A DNA stretch of 18,014 nucleotides from DATDEW01 sp046590205 (lineage in GTDB: Bacteria > Bacteroidota > Ignavibacteria > Palsa-1295). Made by a program: the position numbers and the translations under genes. The notes under the pieces are model-generated. The model was not told where the DNA came from, ran no database searches, and worked only from the letters and a program-made list of their open reading frames with translations. The DNA is taken from positions 1 to 18,014 of the forward strand of contig JBKJTT010000051.1 in NCBI GenBank assembly GCA_046590205.1, written 5' to 3'. Every line of letters starts with the position of its first letter. The first letter of the stretch is position 1. Below, in pieces: positions 1 to 7,229 of the stretch.

Positions 1-749
1 CGTCGCATTGCATCCTTTGCTTCAGCATAACTAAAAGTGAATCCGTTAAGACGATCAGGAACAGTCTCAATGGTTTGGTTACGGATGCCGGCAATGATAG
101 CCGCGATGCTCTGTGCAGTACCACTTGAAGCAACGGCAACTTCAAAACCACGTTTGCGGATTTCAGTTGCGGAAGTTGAAAGTTCTCCGGCGATGTACTT
201 ACGCGCTTCTTCTATTTGTTCCTTTGTCGGTCGGTCGGCTAAGCTAAAACGTTTTGTGATACGTATCGCCCCGATCTTGAGCGATGCTATATAACGAGCA
301 TTTGCCTTTTCGCCGATGACATATTCAGTTGAACCACCACCAATATCAAAGATAAGCGCCTTCTTATTGTAAAGAGGTAATGCTTGAAGCACGCCAAGAT
401 AGATGAGTCGTCCTTCTTCAAAACCGGAAACAACATCTATCGTAATGCCAAACTCACTTCGTACCTTGCGAATAAAATCATCTTGATTTTCTGCTTCACG
501 TATTGCGCTTGTAGCGATAGCACGAACAGCTTTCACCCCGCGTGCCTCTATCGTTGCCTTAAAGTGACGAAGCGTCTGGAAGCCACGCTTCATGGCATCT
601 TCGGTGAGATACTTCATATCTGCACCGGATTCGCCAAGACGTACCATCTCCTTCTCACTTGCCAATATGCGAAACGAGCCGTTCGGCTTCGTATCAGCAA
701 TGACAAGATGAAATGAGTTCGTCCCGAGATCTATAGCGGCAAGTCGCAT
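1..749 (-). CDS. ppx: Ppx/GppA family phosphatase, C-terminus beyond window
   Basis: Exopolyphosphatase / guanosine pentaphosphate phosphatase of the ASKHA (actin-like ATPase) fold, which removes terminal phosphate from polyphosphate or pppGpp in the cytoplasm. The 249 visible residues hold the whole first domain. The phosphate-1 loop is DLGTNSFHL (residues 7-15), followed by ATSAIREAEN (79-88) and SGFEEGRLI (108-116), whose glutamates align with the catalytic Glu region of E. coli Ppx. The second phosphate loop is FDIGGGSTEY (134-143), and SSGTAQS lies near 208-214. The ATG at 749 shares its A with the TAA of the upstream small gene, and AAGGAA sits upstream at normal spacing. It is the last visible gene of the phoH-to-ppx operon. 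Ppx and GppA activities cannot be told apart from this fragment. Residues after 249 are off the left edge. Confidence 0.93.
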   Translation of the reverse strand, partial: MRLAAIDLGTNSFHLVIADTKPNGSFRILASEKEMVRLGESGADMKYLTEDAMKRGFQTLRHFKATIEARGVKAVRAIATSAIREAENQDDFIRKVRSEFGITIDVVSGFEEGRLIYLGVLQALPLYNKKALIFDIGGGSTEYVIGEKANARYIASLKIGAIRITKRFSLADRPTKEQIEEARKYIAGELSTSATEIRKRGFEVAVASSGTAQSIAAIIAGIRNQTIETVPDRLNGFTFSYAEAKDAMR

Positions 750-955
750 TATTGTATTTCCTTGAATTCTGCGTCCTTTATCTCTTTATCTTTAGAGAGT
801 CCATGTCGGTTCTCGTTTCTGCTAGTCGTTCTTTCTTGAGCTTGATTATGCGGCTTTCTCGCTCCGCGCAAACCTTCTAAAAATGGCTCGACGATACGAC
901 GGTAGACCACTAACATGATAAGCGAAATAGAGAGGATAAAAAAGAATGTTCTCAT
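749..955 (-). CDS. Small single-pass membrane protein, function unknown
   Basis: A 68-residue protein. Residues 1-18 form one hydrophobic helix (FFFILSISLIMLVVY), followed by a short amphipathic stretch and a highly charged, Lys/Glu/Arg/Asn-rich tail, most simply a cytoplasmic tail on a single membrane anchor. I do not recognise the family with confidence. It loosely resembles the small DUF4834-type membrane proteins of Bacteroidota (short TM, Arg-rich turn, polar tail), but that is only a shape resemblance. It is real rather than spurious because both ends are locked into the operon by one-base overlaps: its ATG shares a base with the kinase TAA, and its TAA shares a base with the ppx ATG. 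No strong Shine-Dalgarno is visible, which fits translational coupling. Confidence 0.7.
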   Translation of the reverse strand: MRTFFFILSISLIMLVVYRRIVEPFLEGLRGARKPHNQAQERTTSRNENRHGLSKDKEIKDAEFKEIQ

Positions 956-1707
956 TATTCTTGATCTGTTATAGGCGTAAAGAACGGCTCGCCTGTTGTG
1001 AGATATTCTATCGGAGGATGAGGTGACCGATTGATCGCATCCGTAAGTATCTCGAAGTGTGCAGGATTCCCGAGAAAATCGAACTGGTCACAGTTAGCGA
1101 CGAGTAACCGTGAATCCCGATAATGAAAGAAAAACGTATTATATGCATTCACCACTTCCTCAAGATACTCTCTTGATATTGCCTGCTCATACGGGCGGCT
1201 TCTACGTTTGATATTCCTTTGTAAGAGATTTACACTCCCTTGCAAATAGATAACCACATCAGGCACAGGAACAGTCCTATCAAGTGCACGCTGAACTTCA
1301 TCATAAAGCTTTAGCTCATCCCTATCGAGATTGACCTCTGCGAATATCCTGTCTTTTTGAAAAAGGTAATCACTGACAACTGACTCAAAAAAGAGATCGT
1401 CATGCATCATCTCCTGCTGTTGGCGGTAGCGGGACAGGAGGAAAAACAACTGTGTCTGGAATGCAAACTTTTTTCTATCGCCGTAGAATGTTTCAAGGAA
1501 TGGATTCTCTTCGTAACGCTCAAGCACGATACGAGACGAATATCTATCAGCGAGCATCCCTGCAAGTGTGGATTTACCCACACCGATAGGTCCTTCTACA
1601 GCGATATAACGTATTTGTTTTCGCGGCATCCTCGTTAGGTACTCCTCCGCAAAAATTTCATCATGAATAACATCTCTTTTCGTTATTTTTTTAGTCAATG
1701 AGTTCAT
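955..1707 (-). CDS. Deoxynucleoside kinase (dGK/dCK family)
   Basis: Cytoplasmic salvage kinase that phosphorylates deoxynucleosides to dNMPs. The P-loop is GPIGVGKST (residues 39-47). The FESVVSDYLFQKDRIFA segment (107-123) corresponds to the family's D/E-R-S/Y-type substrate motif region. The Arg-rich lid is RNIKRRSRPYEQ (164-175). The 250-residue length is a little long for the family (about 205-225). The excess is N-terminal: the ATG at 1707 overlaps the end of folK by 17 bases and has no Shine-Dalgarno. An in-frame ATG at 1629 (MPRKQIRYIAVEG) lies behind GGAGGAG and puts the P-loop near residue 13, as is typical, giving 224 residues. I list the longer form but find the shorter one at least as likely. 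Pairing of such kinases with folK is familiar in Bacteroidota/Chlorobi genomes. Which deoxynucleoside is preferred cannot be read from the sequence. Confidence 0.9.
   Translation of the reverse strand: MNSLTKKITKRDVIHDEIFAEEYLTRMPRKQIRYIAVEGPIGVGKSTLAGMLADRYSSRIVLERYEENPFLETFYGDRKKFAFQTQLFFLLSRYRQQQEMMHDDLFFESVVSDYLFQKDRIFAEVNLDRDELKLYDEVQRALDRTVPVPDVVIYLQGSVNLLQRNIKRRSRPYEQAISREYLEEVVNAYNTFFFHYRDSRLLVANCDQFDFLGNPAHFEILTDAINRSPHPPIEYLTTGEPFFTPITDQE
1642..1648 (-). promoter_or_regulatory. Shine-Dalgarno supporting the inner kinase start (ATG at 1629)
   Basis: The minus strand reads GGAGGAG, ending 12 bases before an in-frame ATG at 1629, with a second purine run (ACGAGG) directly before that ATG. 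The outer ATG at 1707 has no comparable site. If this site is used, the kinase is 224 residues and a 61-base gap separates it from folK. The spacing is slightly long, so the decision is not certain. Confidence 0.45.
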
Positions 1708-2197
1708 TGGCTGATACCATTCGTATCGAATCGGGGTCTAAACCCACCTGCATCAAAAATGTCGCTATTTGTTTCCCGGTTGACGGGTCAACGAGCGAAG
1801 GCGCGACCTCGATCAGCGGAATCACTACAAAATTACGACGTAATGCTTCGGGATGCGGAATATCAAGCACTTCGTCGTGGTAGTTGAGGTTATCAAAAAA
1901 GAGAATGTCAAAATCTATTTCGCGCTCATGCCACCTCTCCCGTGTCACCCTACCAAGAGAACTCTCCAAGAGCTTTAGCTCTCTGAATAACTCTTTCGGC
2001 TCCTCATCGCAAATGATAGCCGCAACAGCATTCAAGAACTCGGGCTGATCGGTAAAGCCGACGGGCTTCGTCAGGTAAATACTACTTTTGGCAAGAACCT
2101 GCCACTTTGCATCAAGTGCACCAAATGCTTCTTTGATTCGCGCTGAACGTGGAGAGATGTTCGTCCCGATACCTATATAAGCCACATGTTTTGCCAT
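1691..2197 (-). CDS. folK: 2-amino-4-hydroxy-6-hydroxymethyldihydropteridine pyrophosphokinase (HPPK)
   Basis: Transfers pyrophosphate from ATP to 6-hydroxymethyl-7,8-dihydropterin, the step before dihydropteroate synthase in folate synthesis. The 168 residues carry the family marks in order: YIGIGTNI at 7-14, the pterin-loop segment KPVGFTDQPEFLNAV at 44-58, and RERWHEREIDFDILFF at 86-101. D95 and D97 in the last motif match the Mg2+-binding Asp pair of E. coli HPPK, even in number. The usual RWGPR is RWHER here, a moderate departure. IPHPEALRRNFV (113-124) corresponds to the conserved PHP...R.FVL motif. Its ATG shares one base with the folB stop (TAATG), so folB and folK are probably translationally coupled. 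Confidence 0.95.
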   Translation of the reverse strand: MAKHVAYIGIGTNISPRSARIKEAFGALDAKWQVLAKSSIYLTKPVGFTDQPEFLNAVAAIICDEEPKELFRELKLLESSLGRVTRERWHEREIDFDILFFDNLNYHDEVLDIPHPEALRRNFVVIPLIEVAPSLVDPSTGKQIATFLMQVGLDPDSIRMVSANELID

Positions 2198-2550
2198 TAC
2201 CGTGTCATTCTCCGTTCCGATTCTACGTAAGCAAGTTCTGCTTCAACCGGAAGTGTGAATTTCCGAACTCGGACGACCACCTCTTCGATCAGTGGAGAAA
2301 GGTTGATAACACTTGAGCAAATATCGGTTGCAAGTGTCTCTATCAAGTTATAACTTCTCGAATCTGATATTTTTGTGACTGTATCGAGGATGGCTGTGTA
2401 GTCAAGCGTCTCGCGCAATTCATCTGTTCGTCCTGCCATATCGAAAAGCCTCACGTCCACGTCGAACTCGAACGTACTGCCTGTCTTCTTCTCGACCAGA
2501 TAGACACCGTGATAACCAAAAAGCTTTATCGACTTAATTCGTATCCACAT
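2197..2550 (-). CDS. folB: Dihydroneopterin aldolase
   Basis: Converts 7,8-dihydroneopterin to 6-hydroxymethyldihydropterin plus glycolaldehyde, directly supplying FolK. The 117 residues match the family length (about 115-125). The pterin-binding pieces are GYHGVYLVEKKTG (residues 12-24, with E20 in the place of the conserved Glu), LDYTAI (49-54), NLIETLA (68-74) and VRKFTLPV (95-102), whose K97 is in the position of the catalytic Lys. DHNA enzymes form octamers of this T-fold. One base separates its ATG from the miaA stop, and its own TAA overlaps the folK ATG. No clear Shine-Dalgarno precedes it, which again suggests coupling to upstream translation. Confidence 0.94.
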   Translation of the reverse strand: MWIRIKSIKLFGYHGVYLVEKKTGSTFEFDVDVRLFDMAGRTDELRETLDYTAILDTVTKISDSRSYNLIETLATDICSSVINLSPLIEEVVVRVRKFTLPVEAELAYVESERRMTR

Positions 2551-2551
2551 A

Positions 2552-3412
2552 TTACGTTTTTTGATACCGTTTCATCCATGTAGTCTGACGTTTTGCATAC
2601 TGCCGCGTACCGATAATCATCTTCTCACGCGCATCTTCAATTTTCATCATACCACTGACGACCTCTGCAAGTTCTGAATATCCAATCGCTCGCATCGCAG
2701 GCATATCAATTGTTACCCCATTTGCGAGAAGTAAGCGAACTTCATCAAGCCATCCAGCCGCAAGCATTTCATCTACTCTTAGTTCAATTCGGCGCAGAAG
2801 TTCGTCTCTCTCAACAGTAAGGACAGTATAATTCGGTTCATGCTCAAACGGTTCGGGTTTCTCCTGCCGTGCGACACCAAGCGGAGTGCCCGTTGCATAG
2901 TAATGAATAAATGCTCGTTCTAAACGAATAGGGTTGCGTTCACGAGTAACCTGCTCAAAGAGAGTAGTGTCAAACTCTTCGAGCTTTGAGAGCATCTCGT
3001 CAAAGCCAAGTGTTTCATACTCTGCTGTATATTTCTCTCGTGCAGATGCCAAGAGTTCATCATCAACGTCAATAGAAGAAAGTCCGAAAAAGAGCGCATC
3101 TATATAAAATCCAGTGCCACCAACGACTATTGGTGTTTTATTTCGAGAGATAATATCTCTGATGACATCTCTACTCTGTTTTGAATAATACGCCGCACTG
3201 AAGCGTTCACTCGGTTCCAGGATATCGATGAGATGATGCGGTATCTGTTCGCGGATTGCCTTGGATGGTTTTGCTGTACCAATATCAAAACCTTTATAAA
3301 GTTGGAATGCATCGGTATTGACGATCTCGACGTCAGAATCTTCCTTCGCTCGTTTAAGAGCAAGTGATGTTTTACCACTTGCTGTCGGACCAATAATTAC
3401 CTCGACGTGCAT
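2552..3412 (-). CDS. miaA: tRNA dimethylallyltransferase
   Basis: Adds a dimethylallyl group from DMAPP to N6 of A37 in tRNAs reading UNN codons. The P-loop is GPTASGKT (residues 8-15). It is followed by NTDAFQLYKGFDIGTAKP (32-49; the usual DSxQxYxGxDIGTAKP, with Asp34 as the expected general base), PHHLID (58-63) and VVGGTGFYID (96-105). The basic tRNA-binding segment NPIRLERAF leads into YATGTPL. The C-terminus RQYAKRQTTWMKRY is the classic MiaA ending. At 286 residues it is shorter than E. coli MiaA (316), within the range of compact forms. GAGG lies at good spacing before the ATG, which overlaps the pcm stop by one base (TGATG). Confidence 0.96.
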   Translation of the reverse strand: MHVEVIIGPTASGKTSLALKRAKEDSDVEIVNTDAFQLYKGFDIGTAKPSKAIREQIPHHLIDILEPSERFSAAYYSKQSRDVIRDIISRNKTPIVVGGTGFYIDALFFGLSSIDVDDELLASAREKYTAEYETLGFDEMLSKLEEFDTTLFEQVTRERNPIRLERAFIHYYATGTPLGVARQEKPEPFEHEPNYTVLTVERDELLRRIELRVDEMLAAGWLDEVRLLLANGVTIDMPAMRAIGYSELAEVVSGMMKIEDAREKMIIGTRQYAKRQTTWMKRYQKT

Positions 3413-4095
3413 CAGTCCTCACTCTTCCAGCCTTCTTTGCCAATAAGCGGCACAAAGCGGAATTCAGGCAGTTCCTTTCCTTCAAGTTCACCGTTGTTGT
3501 TCGTGATGAGGTACATTTTTTGTACGCTCTTATCACCAACGGGAATAATAATACGCCCTCCATTCGGGTTCAACTGTTTTACCAGTGGTTCCGGTACATC
3601 CGGTGCACCTGCCGTTACGAGTATCGCATCAAACGGTGAGTATTCATGCCAACCAAGTGTGCCGTCACCCCCGCGTGAGATGATGTTATGGTAACCAAGT
3701 GCTTCAAATCGCTTGCGAGCTTCTTGTAATAATGTAATATGCCGTTCAATCGTATAGACCTGACATCCCATCTCTGCAAGTACTGATGCCTGATAACCGG
3801 AGCCGGTACCTATCTCAAGGACTCTATCCCCTTTCTTGAGTTGTAATGCTTGTGTTTGATAAGCGACCGTATATGGTTGTGAGATGGTCTGCTTAGAGCC
3901 AATTGGCAATGCCATATCGGAATATGCCTGCGCCATCATGTTCTTCATCAGAAACATCTCACGTGGTAGTTTACCCATCGCTCGCAATACTTCTTTATCA
4001 ACAATACCGCGTGAGCGCAGAAATGTTAACATCTCCTCACGTTCGTGACTATGATGATTCTGTGTTGTAGAAAGCTTGGTTTTACCGAGTATCAC
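3412..4095 (-). CDS. pcm: Protein-L-isoaspartate O-methyltransferase
   Basis: SAM-dependent repair enzyme that methylates isoaspartyl residues in aged proteins. The family signature SKQTISQPYTVAYQT (residues 67-81) includes the active-site Ser. The SAM-binding motif I is VLEIGTGSGYQ (92-102), then VYTIERH (113-119) and the post-II motif FDAILVTAGAPDVPE (about 154-168). The start codon is GTG at 4095, which overlaps the cdaA stop (TAGTG). It adds about 20 residues before the usual N-terminus (MLTFLRSRGI, in-frame ATG at 4032), so the inner ATG is an alternative. The total of 227 residues is slightly above the usual 205-215, consistent with that extension. Confidence 0.95.
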   Translation of the reverse strand: MILGKTKLSTTQNHHSHEREEMLTFLRSRGIVDKEVLRAMGKLPREMFLMKNMMAQAYSDMALPIGSKQTISQPYTVAYQTQALQLKKGDRVLEIGTGSGYQASVLAEMGCQVYTIERHITLLQEARKRFEALGYHNIISRGGDGTLGWHEYSPFDAILVTAGAPDVPEPLVKQLNPNGGRIIIPVGDKSVQKMYLITNNNGELEGKELPEFRFVPLIGKEGWKSED

Positions 4096-4940
4096 TATCT
4101 ATCAATTCCTTCTTTTGCTTGTGAAGCGTAATCTTTTGTAGAGCGGACAATGTCTTCGGCCGATTGTTTACCGACAGGTCCAGTAATTGCTTGGGTTATC
4201 ATTTCTCGAAGTTCATCAGCGCTAAGGTTCATCGAGAGCTTTCCTGATTTCGCAAATGCAAACTCACCTGTTTCTTCCGAAAGTATCAATGATACAATAT
4301 CCGCTTGTTCCGATATACCAAGCGCGGCGCGGTGGCGCGTGCCAAGCATACGTTCACCCATCGTCTCAACTCCTGATAAAGGCAATGTACATCGAGCTGC
4401 CTCTATGTATCTGTCTTTAATGATAACAGCTCCATCATGAAGCGGGCTGCGTTTATTAAAGAGCGAGACCAACAATTCTTTTGAGATATGTGCATGAAGC
4501 GGAAGCCCCGTATCAACGAATAGTTTTATATCTGTTGTGCGGATAATAACAATGAGCGCACCTTCATGCCTTGCACGCAATTCCTCGAACGAACGAACAA
4601 TAGTATCTGCATACTCACTCACGTCAGTGCGTATAAAGAACTTGACGATAGGATTGCGACCCAAAAAAAGAAGTAATCGCCGGAGTTCGGGTTGAAATAG
4701 AACGATTAAAGCAATAACCCAAATATCTGTGAGTGTTTTGAGTATCCACGAGAGCGCCTTCATATCTATCGCTCTGGCAACGAGCGAAGCAATTATGACA
4801 AGAACAAGCCCTAAGAACACTTGTGCGGCAATAGTCCCCCGCATCGCCACATAGAGGCGAAAGAATAAGAAGGTCACAAGCAAAATGTCGATGACATCTA
4901 ACCATGTGACACTGACAAATCCTATCTGAAATATTTCCAC
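4095..4940 (-). CDS. cdaA: Diadenylate cyclase CdaA/DacA (c-di-AMP synthase)
   Basis: Condenses two ATP into the second messenger c-di-AMP, which controls osmolyte and cell-wall homeostasis. The 281 residues begin with three transmembrane helices (roughly 13-31, 37-56 and 67-84), the CdaA hallmark, followed by a cytoplasmic DAC domain. Both catalytic signatures are intact: LHDGAVII (DGA at 169-171) and GTRHRAALG (RHR at 202-204). The start is GTG, eight bases after the phoH stop, with no strong Shine-Dalgarno. The stop overlaps the pcm start. In Firmicutes this gene usually sits with cdaR and glmM, and in many Bacteroidota next to folP. Here it is in one operon with folB and folK, and no CdaR (YbbR) gene is in the window. 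Confidence 0.95.
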   Translation of the reverse strand: MEIFQIGFVSVTWLDVIDILLVTFLFFRLYVAMRGTIAAQVFLGLVLVIIASLVARAIDMKALSWILKTLTDIWVIALIVLFQPELRRLLLFLGRNPIVKFFIRTDVSEYADTIVRSFEELRARHEGALIVIIRTTDIKLFVDTGLPLHAHISKELLVSLFNKRSPLHDGAVIIKDRYIEAARCTLPLSGVETMGERMLGTRHRAALGISEQADIVSLILSEETGEFAFAKSGKLSMNLSADELREMITQAITGPVGKQSAEDIVRSTKDYASQAKEGIDR

Positions 4941-4948
4941 GCTATTAG

Positions 4949-5971
4949 CTAGACTACCAGTTCTTTGCCGGAGCCGTTCTTGAAGTTGCGAGACTGCTGT
5001 TCAGGCTTGTTCTCATTATTAAACTTCTCATACGCATCAATTATCTCACGTACAAGACGGTGACGAACGACATCAGCTTTATTAAAGTACACAAAGTTAA
5101 TACCTTCAATTCCGTTAAGAACCTGTTGAATCTGAACAAGACCTGATGTCTGATTATAGGGTAGGTCAATTTGGGTAACATCACCTGTAATGATTGACTT
5201 AGAACCATTACCAAGACGAGTCAGGAACATCTTCATCTGCATCGAGGTTGCGTTCTGAGCTTCGTCAAGAATGATAAATGAATTGTTCAACGTTCTGCCG
5301 CGCATGTAGGCAAGCGGAGCAACCTCGATCGTCCCACGCTCGACGTATGCTTTTAGCTTCTCAAGCGTGAGCATCTCTGCAAGCGCATCATAGAGCGGGC
5401 GCAAGTACGGGTCAACTTTTTGCGATAAGTCACCCGGCAAGAATCCTAAGCTTTCACCGGCTTCAACTGCAGGACGTGCAAGGATGATACGCGATACTTC
5501 TCTATTCTTTAGTGCAGCAATTGCCATTGCAACAGCAAGATATGTCTTACCTGTACCTGCCGGTCCTATCGCGAAGACAACATCATTCTTTTTTACTGCT
5601 TTATAGTATTCTATCTGAGTAGGTGTTTTAACACGGATAGGATTGCTATGCGTAAAGAGAACGATAGATTCAAGGTCGTTGAGGTTCTGCTGCGAGACTT
5701 CTCTGCCGCTCGAGACCATATCGATCACAGTAGAGACATCATTTCTTGAGAGCTTCCCCATCTTTGATAAGACAAATGCAAGCTCGTTGAAAACGCGCTC
5801 GATCTGCTGGACTTCCTGCGCCGAACCCTGAAGGATTATCGTCTCGCCGCGGGCAACAATACGTGCATCGAATCTCTGCTCGATAAGACGCAAATACTCA
5901 TCGTTCGGACCGAAGACTGACTGTGCATCGGAGGAGGGTATCTTAATTTTCTTTTCTACCACTTGCATCAT
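4949..5971 (-). CDS. phoH: PhoH-like ATPase (YbeZ family)
   Basis: Cytoplasmic P-loop ATPase of the PhoH/YbeZ family, linked in other bacteria to RNA metabolism and ribosome maturation alongside YbeY. Counting from the ATG at 5971 (340 residues), an N-terminal KH/RNA-binding-like region is followed by the ATPase core. Walker A is GPAGTGKT (136-143). ILARPAVEAGESLGFLPGD follows near 163-181, then Walker B IILDEAQN (233-240) and the GDVTQIDLP sensor segment. The reading frame could extend to a TTG at 5989, but that codon lies inside a terminator stem, so the ATG at 5971 or the adjacent one at 5968 is preferred. It is the first gene of the long operon. No ybeY is visible next to it. Confidence 0.94.
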   Translation of the reverse strand: MMQVVEKKIKIPSSDAQSVFGPNDEYLRLIEQRFDARIVARGETIILQGSAQEVQQIERVFNELAFVLSKMGKLSRNDVSTVIDMVSSGREVSQQNLNDLESIVLFTHSNPIRVKTPTQIEYYKAVKKNDVVFAIGPAGTGKTYLAVAMAIAALKNREVSRIILARPAVEAGESLGFLPGDLSQKVDPYLRPLYDALAEMLTLEKLKAYVERGTIEVAPLAYMRGRTLNNSFIILDEAQNATSMQMKMFLTRLGNGSKSIITGDVTQIDLPYNQTSGLVQIQQVLNGIEGINFVYFNKADVVRHRLVREIIDAYEKFNNENKPEQQSRNFKNGSGKELVV

Positions 5972-5987
5972 AGTTGTATCAAAAAGC

Positions 5988-6025
5988 AAAGACCGTCTCC
6001 CGCTTCATGCGTGGAGACGGTCTTT
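5988..6025 (-). terminator. Strong hairpin terminator after the LysM gene, abutting phoH
   Basis: A perfect 13-bp inverted repeat: 5988-6000 (AAAGACCGTCTCC) pairs with 6013-6025 (GGAGACGGTCTTT). The 12-base loop can extend the stem with CGC/GCG. In the minus direction the hairpin runs straight into TTTGCTTTTT, the U-tract of an intrinsic terminator. It lies about 42 bases after the LysM gene stop and only 16 bases before the phoH ATG, so it may act as terminator, attenuator or both. On the plus strand the arm is followed by TTTATT, so weak bidirectional action is possible. Confidence 0.85.
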
Positions 6026-6067
6026 ATTCAATGTCTCTTGATTATTCGTTTTTGCTATCCTTTGTGA

Positions 6068-6790
6068 TTAGCGTCTACGGTGTCTGTAACCGGTCATATC
6101 CTTATCGGCTTCAGTTACTTCTGTCTTAGGGATAGTAAGCTGTTGACCTGGATAGATGAGATCAGGGTTCTTGATCTGATCACTATTAGCGCGCCATATC
6201 TTCGGCCATGCAAACGGATCGTTATACATCTCCGGCTTTTTGGCAATGTTCCATAAGCAGTCACGATCTTTTGCCCATGTACCAACTGTGTACATCGTAT
6301 TCGGCGGTATCATACCACGCTTCATGTTCATGAAGCCGGATGAAAGTGCTGTTACACGTGAACGGTGGTCAGGGATAAGAACGAGCTTTTGCTCACGGAG
6401 GAAGCGAATTTCGCCTTCAAGTCCGTCAACACGCGCTTGATTCTGACCAAGTTGTGCTGTTGACATTGATTTCAATGCATTATATTCCTGTTCAGCGCGA
6501 GCTAAACGTTCACGATATGCATTATATCCGTTACGATCAGTTCCGCAGAGAGCATAAAGATCCTCGCGGCACTTGGTATTATCGGCCATGCGCTGCTGGA
6601 TGTCTGCTTCTGCTTTCGCAACTTGCTCATTAGTGAGTCTGAGATCAGACTCAAGTCTAGTGATCTGTGAGCGGCGGAATCCGATTGTCGAATCTGCTTG
6701 ATCCTTTGTGAATCCTTCAGGGTACTGTGCGAAGACAGTGCCCGAAAGTAACATCACAAAGAACGCAGTTAGAATTGATACTTTTTTCAT
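6068..6790 (-). CDS. Secreted coiled-coil protein with C-terminal LysM domain
   Basis: A 240-residue envelope protein. Residues 1-21 are a signal peptide (KK, hydrophobic core, VFA|Q), so it is exported to the periplasm or cell surface. About residues 38-140 are rich in charged and Gln/Ala heptads and predict a coiled coil, interrupted by a Cys pair (C74, C82). The C-terminal part (about 166-221) is LysM-like: YTVGTWAKDRDCLWNIAKKP, then WPKIWRANSDQIKNPDLIYPGQQLTIP, the usual ending of peptidoglycan-binding LysM modules. A basic tail (RHRRR) follows. AAAGGAAA lies at good spacing before the ATG. It is 31 bases downstream of the lipoprotein gene and shares its operon. The likely role is a peptidoglycan-associated structural partner; the specific function is not known. 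Confidence 0.85.
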   Translation of the reverse strand: MKKVSILTAFFVMLLSGTVFAQYPEGFTKDQADSTIGFRRSQITRLESDLRLTNEQVAKAEADIQQRMADNTKCREDLYALCGTDRNGYNAYRERLARAEQEYNALKSMSTAQLGQNQARVDGLEGEIRFLREQKLVLIPDHRSRVTALSSGFMNMKRGMIPPNTMYTVGTWAKDRDCLWNIAKKPEMYNDPFAWPKIWRANSDQIKNPDLIYPGQQLTIPKTEVTEADKDMTGYRHRRR

Positions 6791-6821
6791 GGTATTTCCT
6801 TTATCGTTATTTGTGAGTTAA

Positions 6822-7169
6822 TTATCTTCTTCCTTTTTTTACTGGTTCTGGAGCCGGGGGTGGCGGTGGTGGGTTCCATTCATTTGCGTCAGGCCAAATG
6901 TTGGGCCACAGAGCTAAACCCTCACGGACTGCCTGCGTGTCCTTCTGACAATCCTGCAGCTCTCTGTCTTGAGCGGCAAGTTTGCCTTGGGCATCGCTAA
7001 GGCGTCGGTTGGCATTCTCTAGTTCGCGTTGAAGCCGATCTCGGTTGCCGTCAAGCTCACGAAGCGTCTTCATCTGTTCCTCCGTTGCTTTGTTCGAGCA
7101 ACTCGTAAGTCCGAGTGATGCGACCAAAGCAAGCCCGAGGAAGTAGGATAGCGTTCTTTTTACGTACAT
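6822..7169 (-). CDS. Coiled-coil lipoprotein with proline-rich tail
   Basis: A 115-residue lipoprotein. The signal peptide ends in a lipobox LTSC with the acylated Cys at 24. The mature protein begins SNKATEEQ and continues as a Leu/Arg/Glu-rich coiled coil to about residue 85. A Trp/Pro segment (LWPNIWPDANEW) and a tail with six consecutive prolines ending in KKGRR follow. The coiled coil recalls Lpp-like or Pal-associated spacer lipoproteins, but I recognise no named family. GAGGAG precedes the ATG at good spacing, and a Bacteroidota-type promoter lies about 60 bases upstream. The downstream neighbour is also an exported coiled-coil protein, so the two may assemble together. Confidence 0.8.
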   Translation of the reverse strand: MYVKRTLSYFLGLALVASLGLTSCSNKATEEQMKTLRELDGNRDRLQRELENANRRLSDAQGKLAAQDRELQDCQKDTQAVREGLALWPNIWPDANEWNPPPPPPAPEPVKKGRR

Positions 7170-7229
7170 GTTATTCTCCTCAAGTTACTGATTAAAATCA
7201 GGTGTAATGATTTTCATACACAATTACTA

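Noticed and set aside
384..716. Plus-strand 110-codon frame opposite ppx
   Set aside because: The minus strand encodes the conserved Ppx/GppA motifs across this stretch; the plus frame has no recognisable features.
5971..5989. TTG start for phoH at 5989
   Set aside because: The codon falls inside the terminator stem and has no Shine-Dalgarno; ATGs at 5971 and 5968 are available and fit the family N-terminus.
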